A stretch of DNA of 64,000 nucleotides from Mycobacterium sp. UM_CSW (GTDB lineage: Bacteria; Actinomycetota; Actinomycetes; Mycobacteriales; Mycobacteriaceae): positions 1-64,000 of the forward strand of contig NZ_AUWQ01000074.1 in NCBI RefSeq assembly GCF_000455205.1. The letters are read 5' to 3'. The notes beneath the pieces are model-generated. The model saw nothing but the letters and a program-made list of their open reading frames with translations, searched no databases and was not told the origin of the DNA. Shown here piece after piece: positions 7,866 to 15,545 of the stretch (within the stretch, counting starts at the first letter, position 1; the number at the start of each line of letters is the position of its first letter). A program made the translations under genes and the position numbers.

Positions 7866-7888
7866 ACTATCTGATAGTAAAGCTATCA
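7866..7888. promoter_or_regulatory. Overlapping palindromes, candidate TetR operator
   Basis: ACTATC-T-GATAGT (7866-7878) overlaps TGATAG-N5-CTATCA (7872-7888). The same GATAG half-site therefore occurs three times in 23 bases, between the divergent TetR and aldo-keto reductase genes. A TACTAT at 7865-7870 could be a -10 box covered by the operator. Confidence 0.65.
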
Positions 7889-7907
7889 CTTGTTGGAGAG
7901 TCAGACG

Positions 7908-8951
7908 GTGACGACAGTCGAGGGCGTGGCGCGGGTCCGGATCGGCAAATCGGACCTGCATGTTCGACCGATCGGTCTTGGTTGCATGGGGATGTCGCAA
8001 AGCTTTGGTCAAGCCGACGATTCGACATCGGTACGAACCATTCGCGCAGCACTCGACCTCGGAGTGGACCACCTCGACACCTCAGACGTCTACGGAGCTT
8101 CCGATATCACGTGGGGAGTCCCTATCCGTGGGTTCGGACATAATGAGGAGCTGATCGGGAAGGCCATTTCCGGGCGCCGCGACGACATGGTGCTGGCCAC
8201 GAAGTTCGCCGCCAGGATCAACGCAACCAACGACGGGATTGCCATAGACGGACGGCCCGAGTATGTGACCGCCGCGTGCGAGGCCAGTCTGCGCCGGCTC
8301 GGGACCGACGTGATCGACTTGTACTACTACCATCGGCTGGACCCAGAAGTCCCTATCGAGGAAACGGTCGGGGCGATGGCTGATCTGGTAAGCGCGGGCA
8401 AGGTCCGCGCGATCGGCCTCAGCGAGGTGGGGTCGCACACCTTACGCCGAGCACACGGGGTGCACCCCATAGCAGCCCTGCAGAGCGAGTACTCCCTCTG
8501 GGAGCGCGGCATCGAAAGCGATATCGCCCAGACTTGTGCCGCCTTAGGAATTACGCTGGTGGCCTACAGTCCGCTGGGCCGGTCTGCGCTGACTGGGGCG
8601 TTGGCCGCTGATGCCACCTTCGCGCCCGGCGACTTGCGCGCCACCAATCCGCGGTTCACAAGGGAGCACCTGGGCACAAATCTGGCCCCGGTCGCCGAAC
8701 TCGCCGCGCTGGCTGAGCAAAAGGCTTGTCGGCCAGGACAACTGGCGTTGGCGTGGCTGTTGTCACGCCCTTTCCCGGTCGTGACGATTCCCGGCACCAA
8801 GCGCGCCGAGTACGTCGCCGAGAATCTCGCTGCCACCAACGTCGCCATCAGCGCCGACGAACGCGCTTACCTCTCAGAGCTTTTCGCGCCGGGAACCATC
8901 GTGGGTGACCGATACGCGCCTGAGCATGCCCGAACCGTCGCGCCAAACTGA
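7908..8951 (+). CDS. Aldo-keto reductase
   Basis: 347 aa TIM-barrel oxidoreductase. The catalytic tetrad is present: Asp57 and Tyr62 (HLDTSDVYG), Lys99 (LATKFAA) and His142 (YYYHRLD). The NADPH-binding end has IPGTKRAEYVAENLAA, and the family signatures GLSEVGSHTLRRAH and AYSPLGR are in place. It most resembles the AKR11/13-type general aldehyde reductases. I chose the GTG at 7908 because GGAGAG sits seven bases upstream; a TTG at 7890 would overlap the operator. A paralogue lies at 29372-30343. It is probably induced with its divergent TetR regulator. Confidence 0.88.
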   Translation: MTTVEGVARVRIGKSDLHVRPIGLGCMGMSQSFGQADDSTSVRTIRAALDLGVDHLDTSDVYGASDITWGVPIRGFGHNEELIGKAISGRRDDMVLATKFAARINATNDGIAIDGRPEYVTAACEASLRRLGTDVIDLYYYHRLDPEVPIEETVGAMADLVSAGKVRAIGLSEVGSHTLRRAHGVHPIAALQSEYSLWERGIESDIAQTCAALGITLVAYSPLGRSALTGALAADATFAPGDLRATNPRFTREHLGTNLAPVAELAALAEQKACRPGQLALAWLLSRPFPVVTIPGTKRAEYVAENLAATNVAISADERAYLSELFAPGTIVGDRYAPEHARTVAPN

Positions 8952-9171
8952 ATGCGCGAATGTGGCGGGAACCACCCGGTCTCGCCCAACAGGTGCTAAA
9001 TGCCTCTCCAGTCCGGGTTACCCGCTATTCCAGCTATTCGACGACCCACAACACAAATCCCTCGCTGTTGCGCTATCCCATTCGCCTGGATCAGGGTCTG
9101 CAGTGCAGAAACAAAAATGCCGCTGTTACGAAGCAGGCGTACGAGGCCGGCTGGGTGTATGCACGTGGCGC

Positions 9172-9750
9172 CTAACCCGACGCGACCACCGAGGCGGAGC
9201 TCCATGGCGCCACACGTTCCGACGGAGCCGTCGTCTCGGGAAGATCGTCGCTGACATCCCACGTCGCCGAGAGCCGCCCGACGCCTAGCGCGATCGCGCA
9301 GTGCACACCGAGTTCGACGAGCTGGTCTTCAGTGAAGTGCTCGCGCAGTTCGTCGTAAACCGCGTCGTCGATGGCGAGGTGATCGGTGGCAAACAGGTCC
9401 GCGAAGCGTAAGGCGGATCGCTCTGCGGCCGAGAGGTTTTCGGCGTCGGCGGGGCGCTCCAGCGAGCAGACCGCGTCCTGGTCGAGGCCGTCGTCGATGG
9501 CGCTTTGGTAACGCACCGCGATGCAGCTTCGGCATTGGTTGAAGAACGCGATGCGCAGTCGCACCAGCTCGAGCAGCCGGGGCGGCAGCGTGCCGTTGGT
9601 GCGCAGCGCCGCGGTCAGCGAGCCCAACGCCTCGGTCACGGCGGGCAGGCGACCCATGATGGCGGCGACGCCGAGGTTGATCCGATCCCCTTGACCGAGA
9701 TCTTGCGTCGGCACCGCGGCGAATGCGCTCGAAGGCTCGATTCGTGTCAC
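9172..9750 (-). CDS. Carboxymuconolactone decarboxylase / AhpD-like protein
   Basis: 192 aa. The CMD domain runs from about residue 35 to 170. The redox pair Cys73-x-x-Cys76 follows FFNQ, and Glu61 lies upstream as in AhpD proteins. The usual His three or four residues after the second Cys is replaced (CIAVRYQ), so peroxidase activity is not certain. It lies 15 bases downstream of a TetR gene on the same strand, so the two are probably co-transcribed. A truncated copy of its C-terminal half is at 6176-6411. The DNA just past its stop carries a decayed copy of the doc 3' end (9126-9148). Confidence 0.82.
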   Translation of the reverse strand: MTRIEPSSAFAAVPTQDLGQGDRINLGVAAIMGRLPAVTEALGSLTAALRTNGTLPPRLLELVRLRIAFFNQCRSCIAVRYQSAIDDGLDQDAVCSLERPADAENLSAAERSALRFADLFATDHLAIDDAVYDELREHFTEDQLVELGVHCAIALGVGRLSATWDVSDDLPETTAPSERVAPWSSASVVASG

Positions 9751-9765
9751 GTCATCGTCTCCCGT

Positions 9766-10428
9766 TCACCGAGCGGTCTGGCCCGATCTCCTGGAGTATG
9801 GCCGCCTACGATTCCGGATGCCACCCCCTTGCTCAGCTCCTTGCGGCAATTTCGTCAGCGCCTCAAAGGCTTCGATGAAGATCGCGGCGATGGCGCCGTC
9901 GTCGGCGGTGGCGATCGGATCCTTTTTCAGCAGCGCGCGCTGCACGCCGATTCCGAGGAGCAGGGCGGAGACCATGTCGGCGCGAAGCCGTGGTTTGTCG
10001 GCCTTGATTCTGCGAGACAAATTGCGGGTCAGTCCGGTTTCGAGCTGTTCGTTGAGGCGCGTGACGACGGCAGGGTCACCGCTGGACCGCAGCAGCGCGA
10101 AAAGCGGGGCGTCGACGTCTCGGCGTGCGCGCAGCACCCGTTCGATCATGGCGCGGCCCACCACGCCATCCGGGGCTTGCCGTACCGATTCCACGTTATC
10201 CGAAATGTCGGTGGCTTCCGCGAAAAGCTCTTCTTTCGAACCGAAGTAGCGCTTGATGAGCATCACGTCGACGCCGGCCTGGGCCGCGATCGCCCGCAGC
10301 GAGGTCGCCCGATACCCGTTGCGCAGGAATTGTTCACGTGCCGCAGTCAGCAGCCGCACCCGGGTGGCTGCGGCATTTCGCCGCGGCGGGTTCGCATCCG
10401 GGCCGTCCTGGTCGACCGTGGGCTCCAT
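9766..10428 (-). CDS. TetR-family regulator (upstream of CMD protein)
   Basis: 220 aa. The helix-turn-helix reads FLRNGYRATSLRAIAAQAGVD followed by LIKRYFGSKEELFAEA at about residues 34-72. The C-terminal domain (AMIERVLRARRDVDAPLFALLRSS) is of the TetR_C type common in mycobacteria. A GGAGG site stands before the ATG at 10428. It heads a leftward pair with the CMD-like protein and faces a small divergent gene. Two copies of a TCTAC-N4-GTAGA palindrome lie in the gap, so both directions are probably under its control. Confidence 0.88.
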   Translation of the reverse strand: MEPTVDQDGPDANPPRRNAAATRVRLLTAAREQFLRNGYRATSLRAIAAQAGVDVMLIKRYFGSKEELFAEATDISDNVESVRQAPDGVVGRAMIERVLRARRDVDAPLFALLRSSGDPAVVTRLNEQLETGLTRNLSRRIKADKPRLRADMVSALLLGIGVQRALLKKDPIATADDGAIAAIFIEAFEALTKLPQGAEQGGGIRNRRRPYSRRSGQTAR

Positions 10429-10449
10429 CCTGCCTCCGTCCGAAATTTA

Positions 10450-10510
10450 TCTACAACTGTAGACATACGTGCCCGGCGGGTCTAGGCTCGGGTATATCTA
10501 CGCGTGTAGA
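10450..10510. promoter_or_regulatory. Two copies of a TetR-type operator
   Basis: TCTAC-AACT-GTAGA (10450-10463) and TCTAC-GCGT-GTAGA (10497-10510) are the same palindrome with different centres. Flanking bases extend the match (TA before, CATA after). They sit 47 bases apart between the TetR gene and the divergent small gene. Confidence 0.7.
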
Positions 10511-10578
10511 CATATCCGGCGTTGCCGCGGAATACGGCCGTCCCGCCCCAAAAACGCGCACAGTCAGGAGGATTCATC

Positions 10579-10866
10579 GTGACCGGAGTAATGCTCGTCA
10601 AACAGCGAGTCACCAGCGTCGAGCAATGGAACACGGTCTTCCGCAATTCGGAGCTTGACGCGGTGCGCCGTGAGCACGGACTGGTGGTCACCGGAACTTA
10701 CGTCGACGCCGACAACCCCAACACCGTCATCGTGGTCATGGACATGCACGACGCGGACAAGGCACGTCAATTCGCCACGTCGCCGGAACTGGCCGCGACC
10801 CGCGAACGGGCGGGCGCGATCGGCGCACCCGACGGGGTCTGGTACGGGGCGCAACAGATCCGGTGA
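10579..10866 (+). CDS. Small dimeric alpha-beta barrel protein, function unknown
   Basis: 95 aa from the GTG at 10579, placed by the strong AGGAGG at 10565-10570. The pattern of MLVKQRVTSVEQWNTVF, then VVTGTYVDADNPNTVIVVMDMHD, then a helix with ARQFATSPEL fits the ferredoxin-like fold of antibiotic-biosynthesis-monooxygenase and cyclase-type proteins. No catalytic residues can be assigned. It is divergent from a TetR gene with two operator copies between them, so it is likely its direct target and might handle the inducer. The next gene, a nitroreductase, converges on it. Confidence 0.72.
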   Translation: MTGVMLVKQRVTSVEQWNTVFRNSELDAVRREHGLVVTGTYVDADNPNTVIVVMDMHDADKARQFATSPELAATRERAGAIGAPDGVWYGAQQIR

Positions 10867-10873
10867 GACCGGG

Positions 10874-11548
10874 CTAGGCGTCGAACGGTGCCCCGTCGAA
10901 GCGCTCGCGGGTGACGAACTCGGGGACTGGCCGTCGTCGCAGCTTGGTCACCCGGCGCACTGGTTTGCCCAGCGGGACCACCGCGGCGATCGCGTACGAA
11001 TCGGGCACGCCGAGAAGCTCTTTGACGCGCAGCTCCTCGGCGACGGCCATCGTGGTCAGCACGCCGCCGTAGCCCTCGCTGCGCGCGGCCAGCAACACGT
11101 TCCACACGAACGGGTAGACCGAGGCGCCGGGCACCACGCCGATGCGATCGAGGTTCTGATCGGTGGCCGCGACGACCGAGAGATCCAGACAAATCACGAG
11201 CACCACCGGAGCGTCGCGAAGCGGAGCCGACATCTGCGCGGGCGGCTCCGTCGCCTCGATGGTCGACGCGTCGACGCCGGTCGGTTGCAACGGGTTCCAC
11301 GGCGTCTCGCCGTTGGCGAGTTGCGCGGTGTACCGGCGTGCGGCGGGAAGTCCTAGCTCGGCCAGCGCGGCCCGGGTGTCCTTGTCTCGCACCACGATGA
11401 CGCGCACGCCCTGCCGATTGCCGCCGGATGGCGCGAAGCGGGCGTTGTCGAGAATCCGTGCGAGCACCTTGTCGGGAAGCGGGTCGTCAGTGTATTCGCG
11501 CACCGCGGGCGTCGACCGCATGACGTCGTAAAGCTCCATGCAAGCCAT
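10874..11548 (-). CDS. Nitroreductase-family flavoprotein
   Basis: 224 aa. The FMN-binding start MRSTPAVREYTDDPLPDKVL followed by ARFAPSGGNRQ is characteristic of the NfsB/NfnB superfamily, and the middle shows LLAARSEGYGGVLTTM, the conserved Gly-rich loop. These enzymes reduce nitro groups, quinones or enones with NAD(P)H. Two in-frame ATGs (11548, 11539) are possible starts; neither has a strong ribosome-binding site. It follows the Ogt and 2OG-oxygenase genes on the same strand with a 14-base gap, so it may belong to their transcript. Confidence 0.85.
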   Translation of the reverse strand: MACMELYDVMRSTPAVREYTDDPLPDKVLARILDNARFAPSGGNRQGVRVIVVRDKDTRAALAELGLPAARRYTAQLANGETPWNPLQPTGVDASTIEATEPPAQMSAPLRDAPVVLVICLDLSVVAATDQNLDRIGVVPGASVYPFVWNVLLAARSEGYGGVLTTMAVAEELRVKELLGVPDSYAIAAVVPLGKPVRRVTKLRRRPVPEFVTRERFDGAPFDA

Positions 11549-11562
11549 CGTGCCCCATGCGG

Positions 11563-12276
11563 TCAGGCGGCGTCGTGAAAGATCAACCCGAGGCTGCACC
11601 GGTGACCGGTGCGGACCACCGACACCCCGTGTCGCACGGGCGCGGCCGACCATCCCCGCGTCGAGCGGACCGGCCGTTCCCTGGTGGTGAAGATGTAGCC
11701 ATGCCCGTGCGGCAGCGTGGTGGCGGTTCCGCGCGACTGCGCGCGGGGCCGCTGCTCGACGAGTAGGAACTCGCCGCCGCTGTGCGTCACGCCCGGCTCG
11801 GTGAGGTTGATGACGACCTGAAGCGGAAAGACGAGGTCCCCGTACAGGTCTCGGTGCAGCGCGTTCCAATCGCCCGGCCCGTATTTGAGCAACAACGCGG
11901 TGGGTTTGGTTTGGCCGGCGCGATGGCACATGTCGAGCCATTCGTCGAGTGTGTCGGGCCAGGGCGGGTCGCGTCGCAGCCTCGTCCACCAGTCGCGGGC
12001 GATCGGCAACAACCGGGGATAGAGCGCCTGCTTCAGCTCGTCGATGGGATGCGGGTAGGGCCGCTTGAAATAGCGGTACTCGCCTTGCCCATAACGATGG
12101 CGGGCCATGTCGACGGTGGCGCGGAACAGGCTGTCGTCTGGATAGAGATCGAGCACCGCTGCGCATTCCCTTGGGGTCAGCAGCCGCGGAAGCAGCGCGC
12201 CGCCAACCTCGTTCATGTCGGCGGTCACCGCGTCCCAGTCCGCGGCGTTCACCCTCCGATCCCATTTCGACGGCAT
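11563..12276 (-). CDS. 2-oxoglutarate/Fe(II)-dependent oxygenase
   Basis: 237 aa. The jelly-roll iron site is visible: His141 and Asp143 in ALHRDLYGD, and the distal His216 in VRHGVSVVRTGHR, with an Arg nearby to hold 2-oxoglutarate. The stretch LLLKYGPGDWN before the HxD motif and HSGGEFLLVEQRPR after it recall the prolyl-hydroxylase/AlkB-like side of the family. Its start overlaps the stop of the upstream ogt gene (shared base at 12276), so the two are translationally coupled. That coupling with a DNA-alkyl-transferase suggests a repair or damage-response role, which is inference; a protein-hydroxylase role is also possible. Confidence 0.85.
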   Translation of the reverse strand: MPSKWDRRVNAADWDAVTADMNEVGGALLPRLLTPRECAAVLDLYPDDSLFRATVDMARHRYGQGEYRYFKRPYPHPIDELKQALYPRLLPIARDWWTRLRRDPPWPDTLDEWLDMCHRAGQTKPTALLLKYGPGDWNALHRDLYGDLVFPLQVVINLTEPGVTHSGGEFLLVEQRPRAQSRGTATTLPHGHGYIFTTRERPVRSTRGWSAAPVRHGVSVVRTGHRCSLGLIFHDAA

Positions 12277-12788
12277 CAGAACAATCTGCCGGCCGCCGCG
12301 GGCACCGGCGCCTCCAGGTCAAGCAGGAATCGTTTTCGCTTCAGGCCGCCAGCGTAACCTGTGAGCGCGCCACCCTTTCCGACGACGCGATGGCACGGGA
12401 CGATGATGCTCAGCGGGTTGCGCCCCACCGCCTGACCGACTTCGTAGGCCGTGTAGCCGTCCGACAGCATCGCGGCCAGCTCGCCGTAGGTGGTGGTCTC
12501 GCCGTAGCCGATGCCGGGCAGGAGATCCCAGACTCTTCTCTGACGCGGATCGCCATCCAGGGCGATGGGGACATCGAACTGGGTTCGCTTTCCGGAGCAG
12601 TATTCGTGCAGCTGATCGGCGGCGCACCGAAAGAGTTCGTCGACGACGGACTGCACGGACCGACCGAGAGCGTCGGCAGCGGGTGGGTGCCAATGATGCC
12701 GGAAGTACACGCCCGTGAGGGCGTCGCCGTCCGCGGCCAGTGTCAGCTCCCCGAGGGGGCTATCGATCACCGTGTGTCGTGTCTGCAT
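12276..12788 (-). CDS. ogt: Methylated-DNA--protein-cysteine methyltransferase (Ogt)
   Basis: 170 aa. It contains the suicide alkyl-acceptor motif NPLSIIVPCHRVVGKGG, with the acceptor Cys at 132, and the DNA-binding helix YGELAAMLSDGYTAYEVGQAVG just before it. The N-terminal ribonuclease-H-like lobe is short, as in Ogt. It transfers O6-alkyl groups from guanine to itself. It is the first gene of a leftward group (2OG oxygenase, then perhaps nitroreductase). Divergent from it is an ECF sigma gene followed by a second transferase, so two related repair proteins share one 135-bp promoter region. Confidence 0.93.
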   Translation of the reverse strand: MQTRHTVIDSPLGELTLAADGDALTGVYFRHHWHPPAADALGRSVQSVVDELFRCAADQLHEYCSGKRTQFDVPIALDGDPRQRRVWDLLPGIGYGETTTYGELAAMLSDGYTAYEVGQAVGRNPLSIIVPCHRVVGKGGALTGYAGGLKRKRFLLDLEAPVPAAAGRLF

Positions 12789-12922
12789 CGTTCGACCTCC
12801 TTTCCTGGTAGACGACGGACGGTTGGAAAACGTGAGCTCGCATCTCGGTGTCTCGCATCTGACGGCGGGCCAGCGTCTTCACAATGGGAGTCGCGGATTG
12901 TCACGGAGGAAATGGCGTCAGG

Positions 12923-13429
12923 ATGAATGTCGATCGGCACGTCAAGCCGCCTTTCGAGGCGGTCGTGGCTCGACACGGCGCCACGGTGTGGCGGGTCGTT
13001 CGCGCGGTGATCGGCCACGTCGACGCCGACGACGCCTGGTCGGACACCTTCCTGGCCGCATTGAAGGCCTATCCTCAGCTGCCGGCCGACGCGAATGTCG
13101 AAGCATGGCTGGTGACCATCGCGCACCGGAAGGCCATTGACATCACGCGGCGCGCAGCGCGGCGGGCCGTCCCCGTAGCCGACCCTCCCGACTCCCCCGC
13201 TCGCGAGCGGGCCGACGCACACGATCTGGACCTGGACGCCGCGGTCGGCGCGCTGCCACCCAAACAGCGCCAGGCCGTTGCCTACCACTATCTGGCCGGC
13301 CTGCCCTACGCCGAGATCGCGGTGATCCTCGACAGCAGCGTCGACGCCGCCCGCCGGGCCGCCGCCGACGGCATCGCCACCCTCCGCCGCACCTATCCCC
13401 GCATCGACACGACAAGGAACCACCAATGA
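12923..13429 (+). CDS. ECF sigma factor coupled to an alkyltransferase gene
   Basis: 168 aa. Region 2 reads ATVWRVVRAVIGHVDADDAWSDTFL, ending in AWLVTIAHRKAIDITRR. Region 4 reads ALPPKQRQAVAYHYLAGLPYAEIA with the helix-turn-helix SVDAARRAAADGIATLRR. No anti-sigma gene is adjacent. It overlaps the next gene by four bases (ATGA), so sigma factor and alkyltransferase are made together. Start chosen at the ATG at 12923; an upstream in-frame start at 12884 is possible. The pairing suggests control of an alkylation response (inference), perhaps with the transferase acting as sensor. Confidence 0.85.
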   Translation: MNVDRHVKPPFEAVVARHGATVWRVVRAVIGHVDADDAWSDTFLAALKAYPQLPADANVEAWLVTIAHRKAIDITRRAARRAVPVADPPDSPARERADAHDLDLDAAVGALPPKQRQAVAYHYLAGLPYAEIAVILDSSVDAARRAAADGIATLRRTYPRIDTTRNHQ

Positions 13430-14031
13430 CCGCAATGGATCTCACCCAGCACTATCCGGTCGATCGCGAGCGGCTCCGGCGCCTGCATGCCCGGCTGGAA
13501 AGGGACGCCCAGGCCGGCGATCTCCTCGACATCGCCTATCGCACACTGGACTCCGCCGTCGGACCACTGCTGTTGGCGGCCACCCCCCTGGGGCTGCTGA
13601 GGGTGGCGTTCGCCAACGAAGACCGCGACAGCGTGCTGCAGAACCTCGCGGAGCGCATCAGCCCCCGCGTGCTCGAATCGCGGCCACGGCTGGATCCTAT
13701 TGCGCAACAACTCGACGAATACTTCACCGGCCGCCGGCACAGTTTCGACGTCGCGCTGGACTGGTCGCTGTCGCAGGGCTTTCGGCGTACCGTGCTGGAA
13801 CACCTCAACGCCGACATCAGTTACGGCAACACCGCGAGCTATGCCACCCTGGCCCGACTGTCCGGTTCCCCCAAGGCCGTTCGCGCCGTCGGCACCGCGT
13901 GCGCGACCAACCCCATCCCCATCTTCGTGCCGTGTCACCGGGTGATCCGTTCCGACGGAACGATGGGTGCCTACCGCGGTGGCCCCACCGCCAAGCGCGT
14001 CCTGCTCGAGCTGGAACGGAACCAAGCCTAG
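13426..14031 (+). CDS. Second methylated-DNA--protein-cysteine methyltransferase
   Basis: 201 aa. The acceptor motif is NPIPIFVPCHRVIRSDGTMG with Cys170, followed by AYRGGPTAKRVLLELE, as in the C-terminal half of Ada and in Ogt. It differs from the upstream Ogt by about 35 extra N-terminal residues (HYPVDRERLRRLHARLERDA) that look helical and are not part of the usual transferase lobe. Its start overlaps the sigma factor stop. Such an extension could contact the sigma factor (inference). A perfect 17-bp inverted repeat begins at its stop codon. Confidence 0.92.
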   Translation: MTAMDLTQHYPVDRERLRRLHARLERDAQAGDLLDIAYRTLDSAVGPLLLAATPLGLLRVAFANEDRDSVLQNLAERISPRVLESRPRLDPIAQQLDEYFTGRRHSFDVALDWSLSQGFRRTVLEHLNADISYGNTASYATLARLSGSPKAVRAVGTACATNPIPIFVPCHRVIRSDGTMGAYRGGPTAKRVLLELERNQA

Positions 14032-14095
14032 CCGCGAAAGTGCAACTGGCGACCCGTTTCTCGAGTGGAGGCGTCGGTAGTTGCACTTTCGCGGC
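14031..14095. terminator. Long hairpin between convergent genes
   Basis: Arms at 14031-14047 (GCCGCGAAAGTGCAACT) and 14079-14095 are perfect complements over 17 bp, with a 31-base loop and no U-tract. They fill the gap between the alkyltransferase stop and the end of the leftward aldehyde dehydrogenase gene. A two-way terminator is the simplest reading; an intergenic repeat family is the alternative. Confidence 0.6.
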
Positions 14096-14098
14096 GAA

Positions 14099-15460
14099 TC
14101 AAAGCGGCGACCAGTGCACCACCTTCATGGTGGTCATCTCGTCGAGGAGCTCGGGACCGAAGCCGAAGCCGGTGCCGCTGGCCCGGCGCGGCTCGGACGC
14201 TCCCCCGGGCGCACCCCCAAACACGTTGTTGATCTTGACGGTGCCGACCGGGAGGCTGCGCCACGCCTCCTGCGCGTGCGCCATGTCTCCGGTCAGTACC
14301 GTGGCTGCGAGGCCGAAGCGGTCGTCGGCAGCCTCGGCCAGGGCCGCGGCGAAATCCGGCACCATACGCACCGGCGCGATCGGACCGAACGTCTCCTCGC
14401 GCAGCACCAGCATGTCCGGCGAGCAGTCCGTCAGCACGGTCGGCGGATAGAACGAACCCGGTCCCGGCCGCGGTTCGCCGCCGGCCAGGACGTGGGCGCC
14501 GCGCCGCGCCGCGTCCTCGACGTGGGCGTGCACGTGCTCGCGGTGGGCCTGGTCCACCAACGGCCCGATCCTTTCGGCCCACGCCAAGGCCTCGTCGACC
14601 AACGCATCGACGAACGCCTCGGCGATCGGCTGAACCACATACACGCGCTCGACCGACACACAGATCTGACCCGCGTTGGCGAAGGCACCAAGTGCCGCCT
14701 GGCCGGCCGCCCAGCGGGGGTCGACGTCCGCGTCGACGATTAGGGCGTCGTTTCCGCCGTTCTCCAGCAGCGCCTTGGCGCCGCGTTCCACGCAGGCCCG
14801 GGCGATCTCCCGGCCGGTCGCGCTGCTGCCGACGTGCGCGACCACGTCGACACGCTCCGACTCGGCCAACCGAGCACCGACCGTGCCGTCGCCGTCAACG
14901 ATTTCGAGCACGCCCTGGGGCAGACGCGCGGCCAGCAGCTCGGCGAACCGCCGACCGGTCCCCGGGCAGCGCTCACTGGGCTTGTGGACCACGGTGTTTC
15001 CGGTGACGAGCGCCGCGCCGAGCAGTCCGGCGGCCACCGCGACAGGGTCGTTCCACGGCGTGAGCACCGCGACGACACCGCGCGGCTGCGGAACCATCAG
15101 ATCGGTTGCCGACCAATCGCCCTGCAGGCTGCGCCCGCGATGCAACGGGCCGAGTTGGGCGTACTGCAACAGGGTGCCCACCCCGGCCTCCACGCCGCCG
15201 CGAGCGTCGTCGCGCAGCTTTCCGGTTTCCCGCTCGTTCAGTTCGGCGAGTTCGTCGGCGGCGCCACGGACGTCGGCAGCGGCCGCCGCGATCGCCTCGG
15301 CCCGTTCGGCGGGCGCCGTGCGCGCCCAAGCGGCGGCGGCATCCGCGGCCCGCCAGACCGCATCGTCACAGTCCGACGGCTCGGTGACGGGCACCTGCGT
15401 CACCTGGTCGCCGGTGCGAGGATCCAGGACGTTGATGACCTTGGTCATGGTCGAAGCCAC
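14099..15460 (-). CDS. NAD(P)-dependent aldehyde dehydrogenase
   Basis: 453 aa, slightly short for the superfamily. The cofactor region has LTPWNDPVAVAAGLLGAALVTGN and VVHKPSE, and the glycine motif is HVGSSATGREIA. The catalytic Cys is in NAGQICVSVERV, and the general-base region is LLENGGNDALIV where most relatives have ELGGK. The end TFGPIAPV with LPVGTVKINNVFGGAPGG is typical. It probably oxidises an aldehyde to an acid; the substrate is not readable. ATGs at 15460 and 15448 both fit. It is divergent from the esterase at 15546 and may share its regulation. Confidence 0.9.
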   Translation of the reverse strand: MASTMTKVINVLDPRTGDQVTQVPVTEPSDCDDAVWRAADAAAAWARTAPAERAEAIAAAAADVRGAADELAELNERETGKLRDDARGGVEAGVGTLLQYAQLGPLHRGRSLQGDWSATDLMVPQPRGVVAVLTPWNDPVAVAAGLLGAALVTGNTVVHKPSERCPGTGRRFAELLAARLPQGVLEIVDGDGTVGARLAESERVDVVAHVGSSATGREIARACVERGAKALLENGGNDALIVDADVDPRWAAGQAALGAFANAGQICVSVERVYVVQPIAEAFVDALVDEALAWAERIGPLVDQAHREHVHAHVEDAARRGAHVLAGGEPRPGPGSFYPPTVLTDCSPDMLVLREETFGPIAPVRMVPDFAAALAEAADDRFGLAATVLTGDMAHAQEAWRSLPVGTVKINNVFGGAPGGASEPRRASGTGFGFGPELLDEMTTMKVVHWSPL

Positions 15461-15545
15461 GACCCCGTTTACCCTCTCGGTGCGCGGGCCAATCAGATCA
15501 TGACCACGTCATGTATGGTCGGCGCACTGGAGCGGAAGGCACGCG

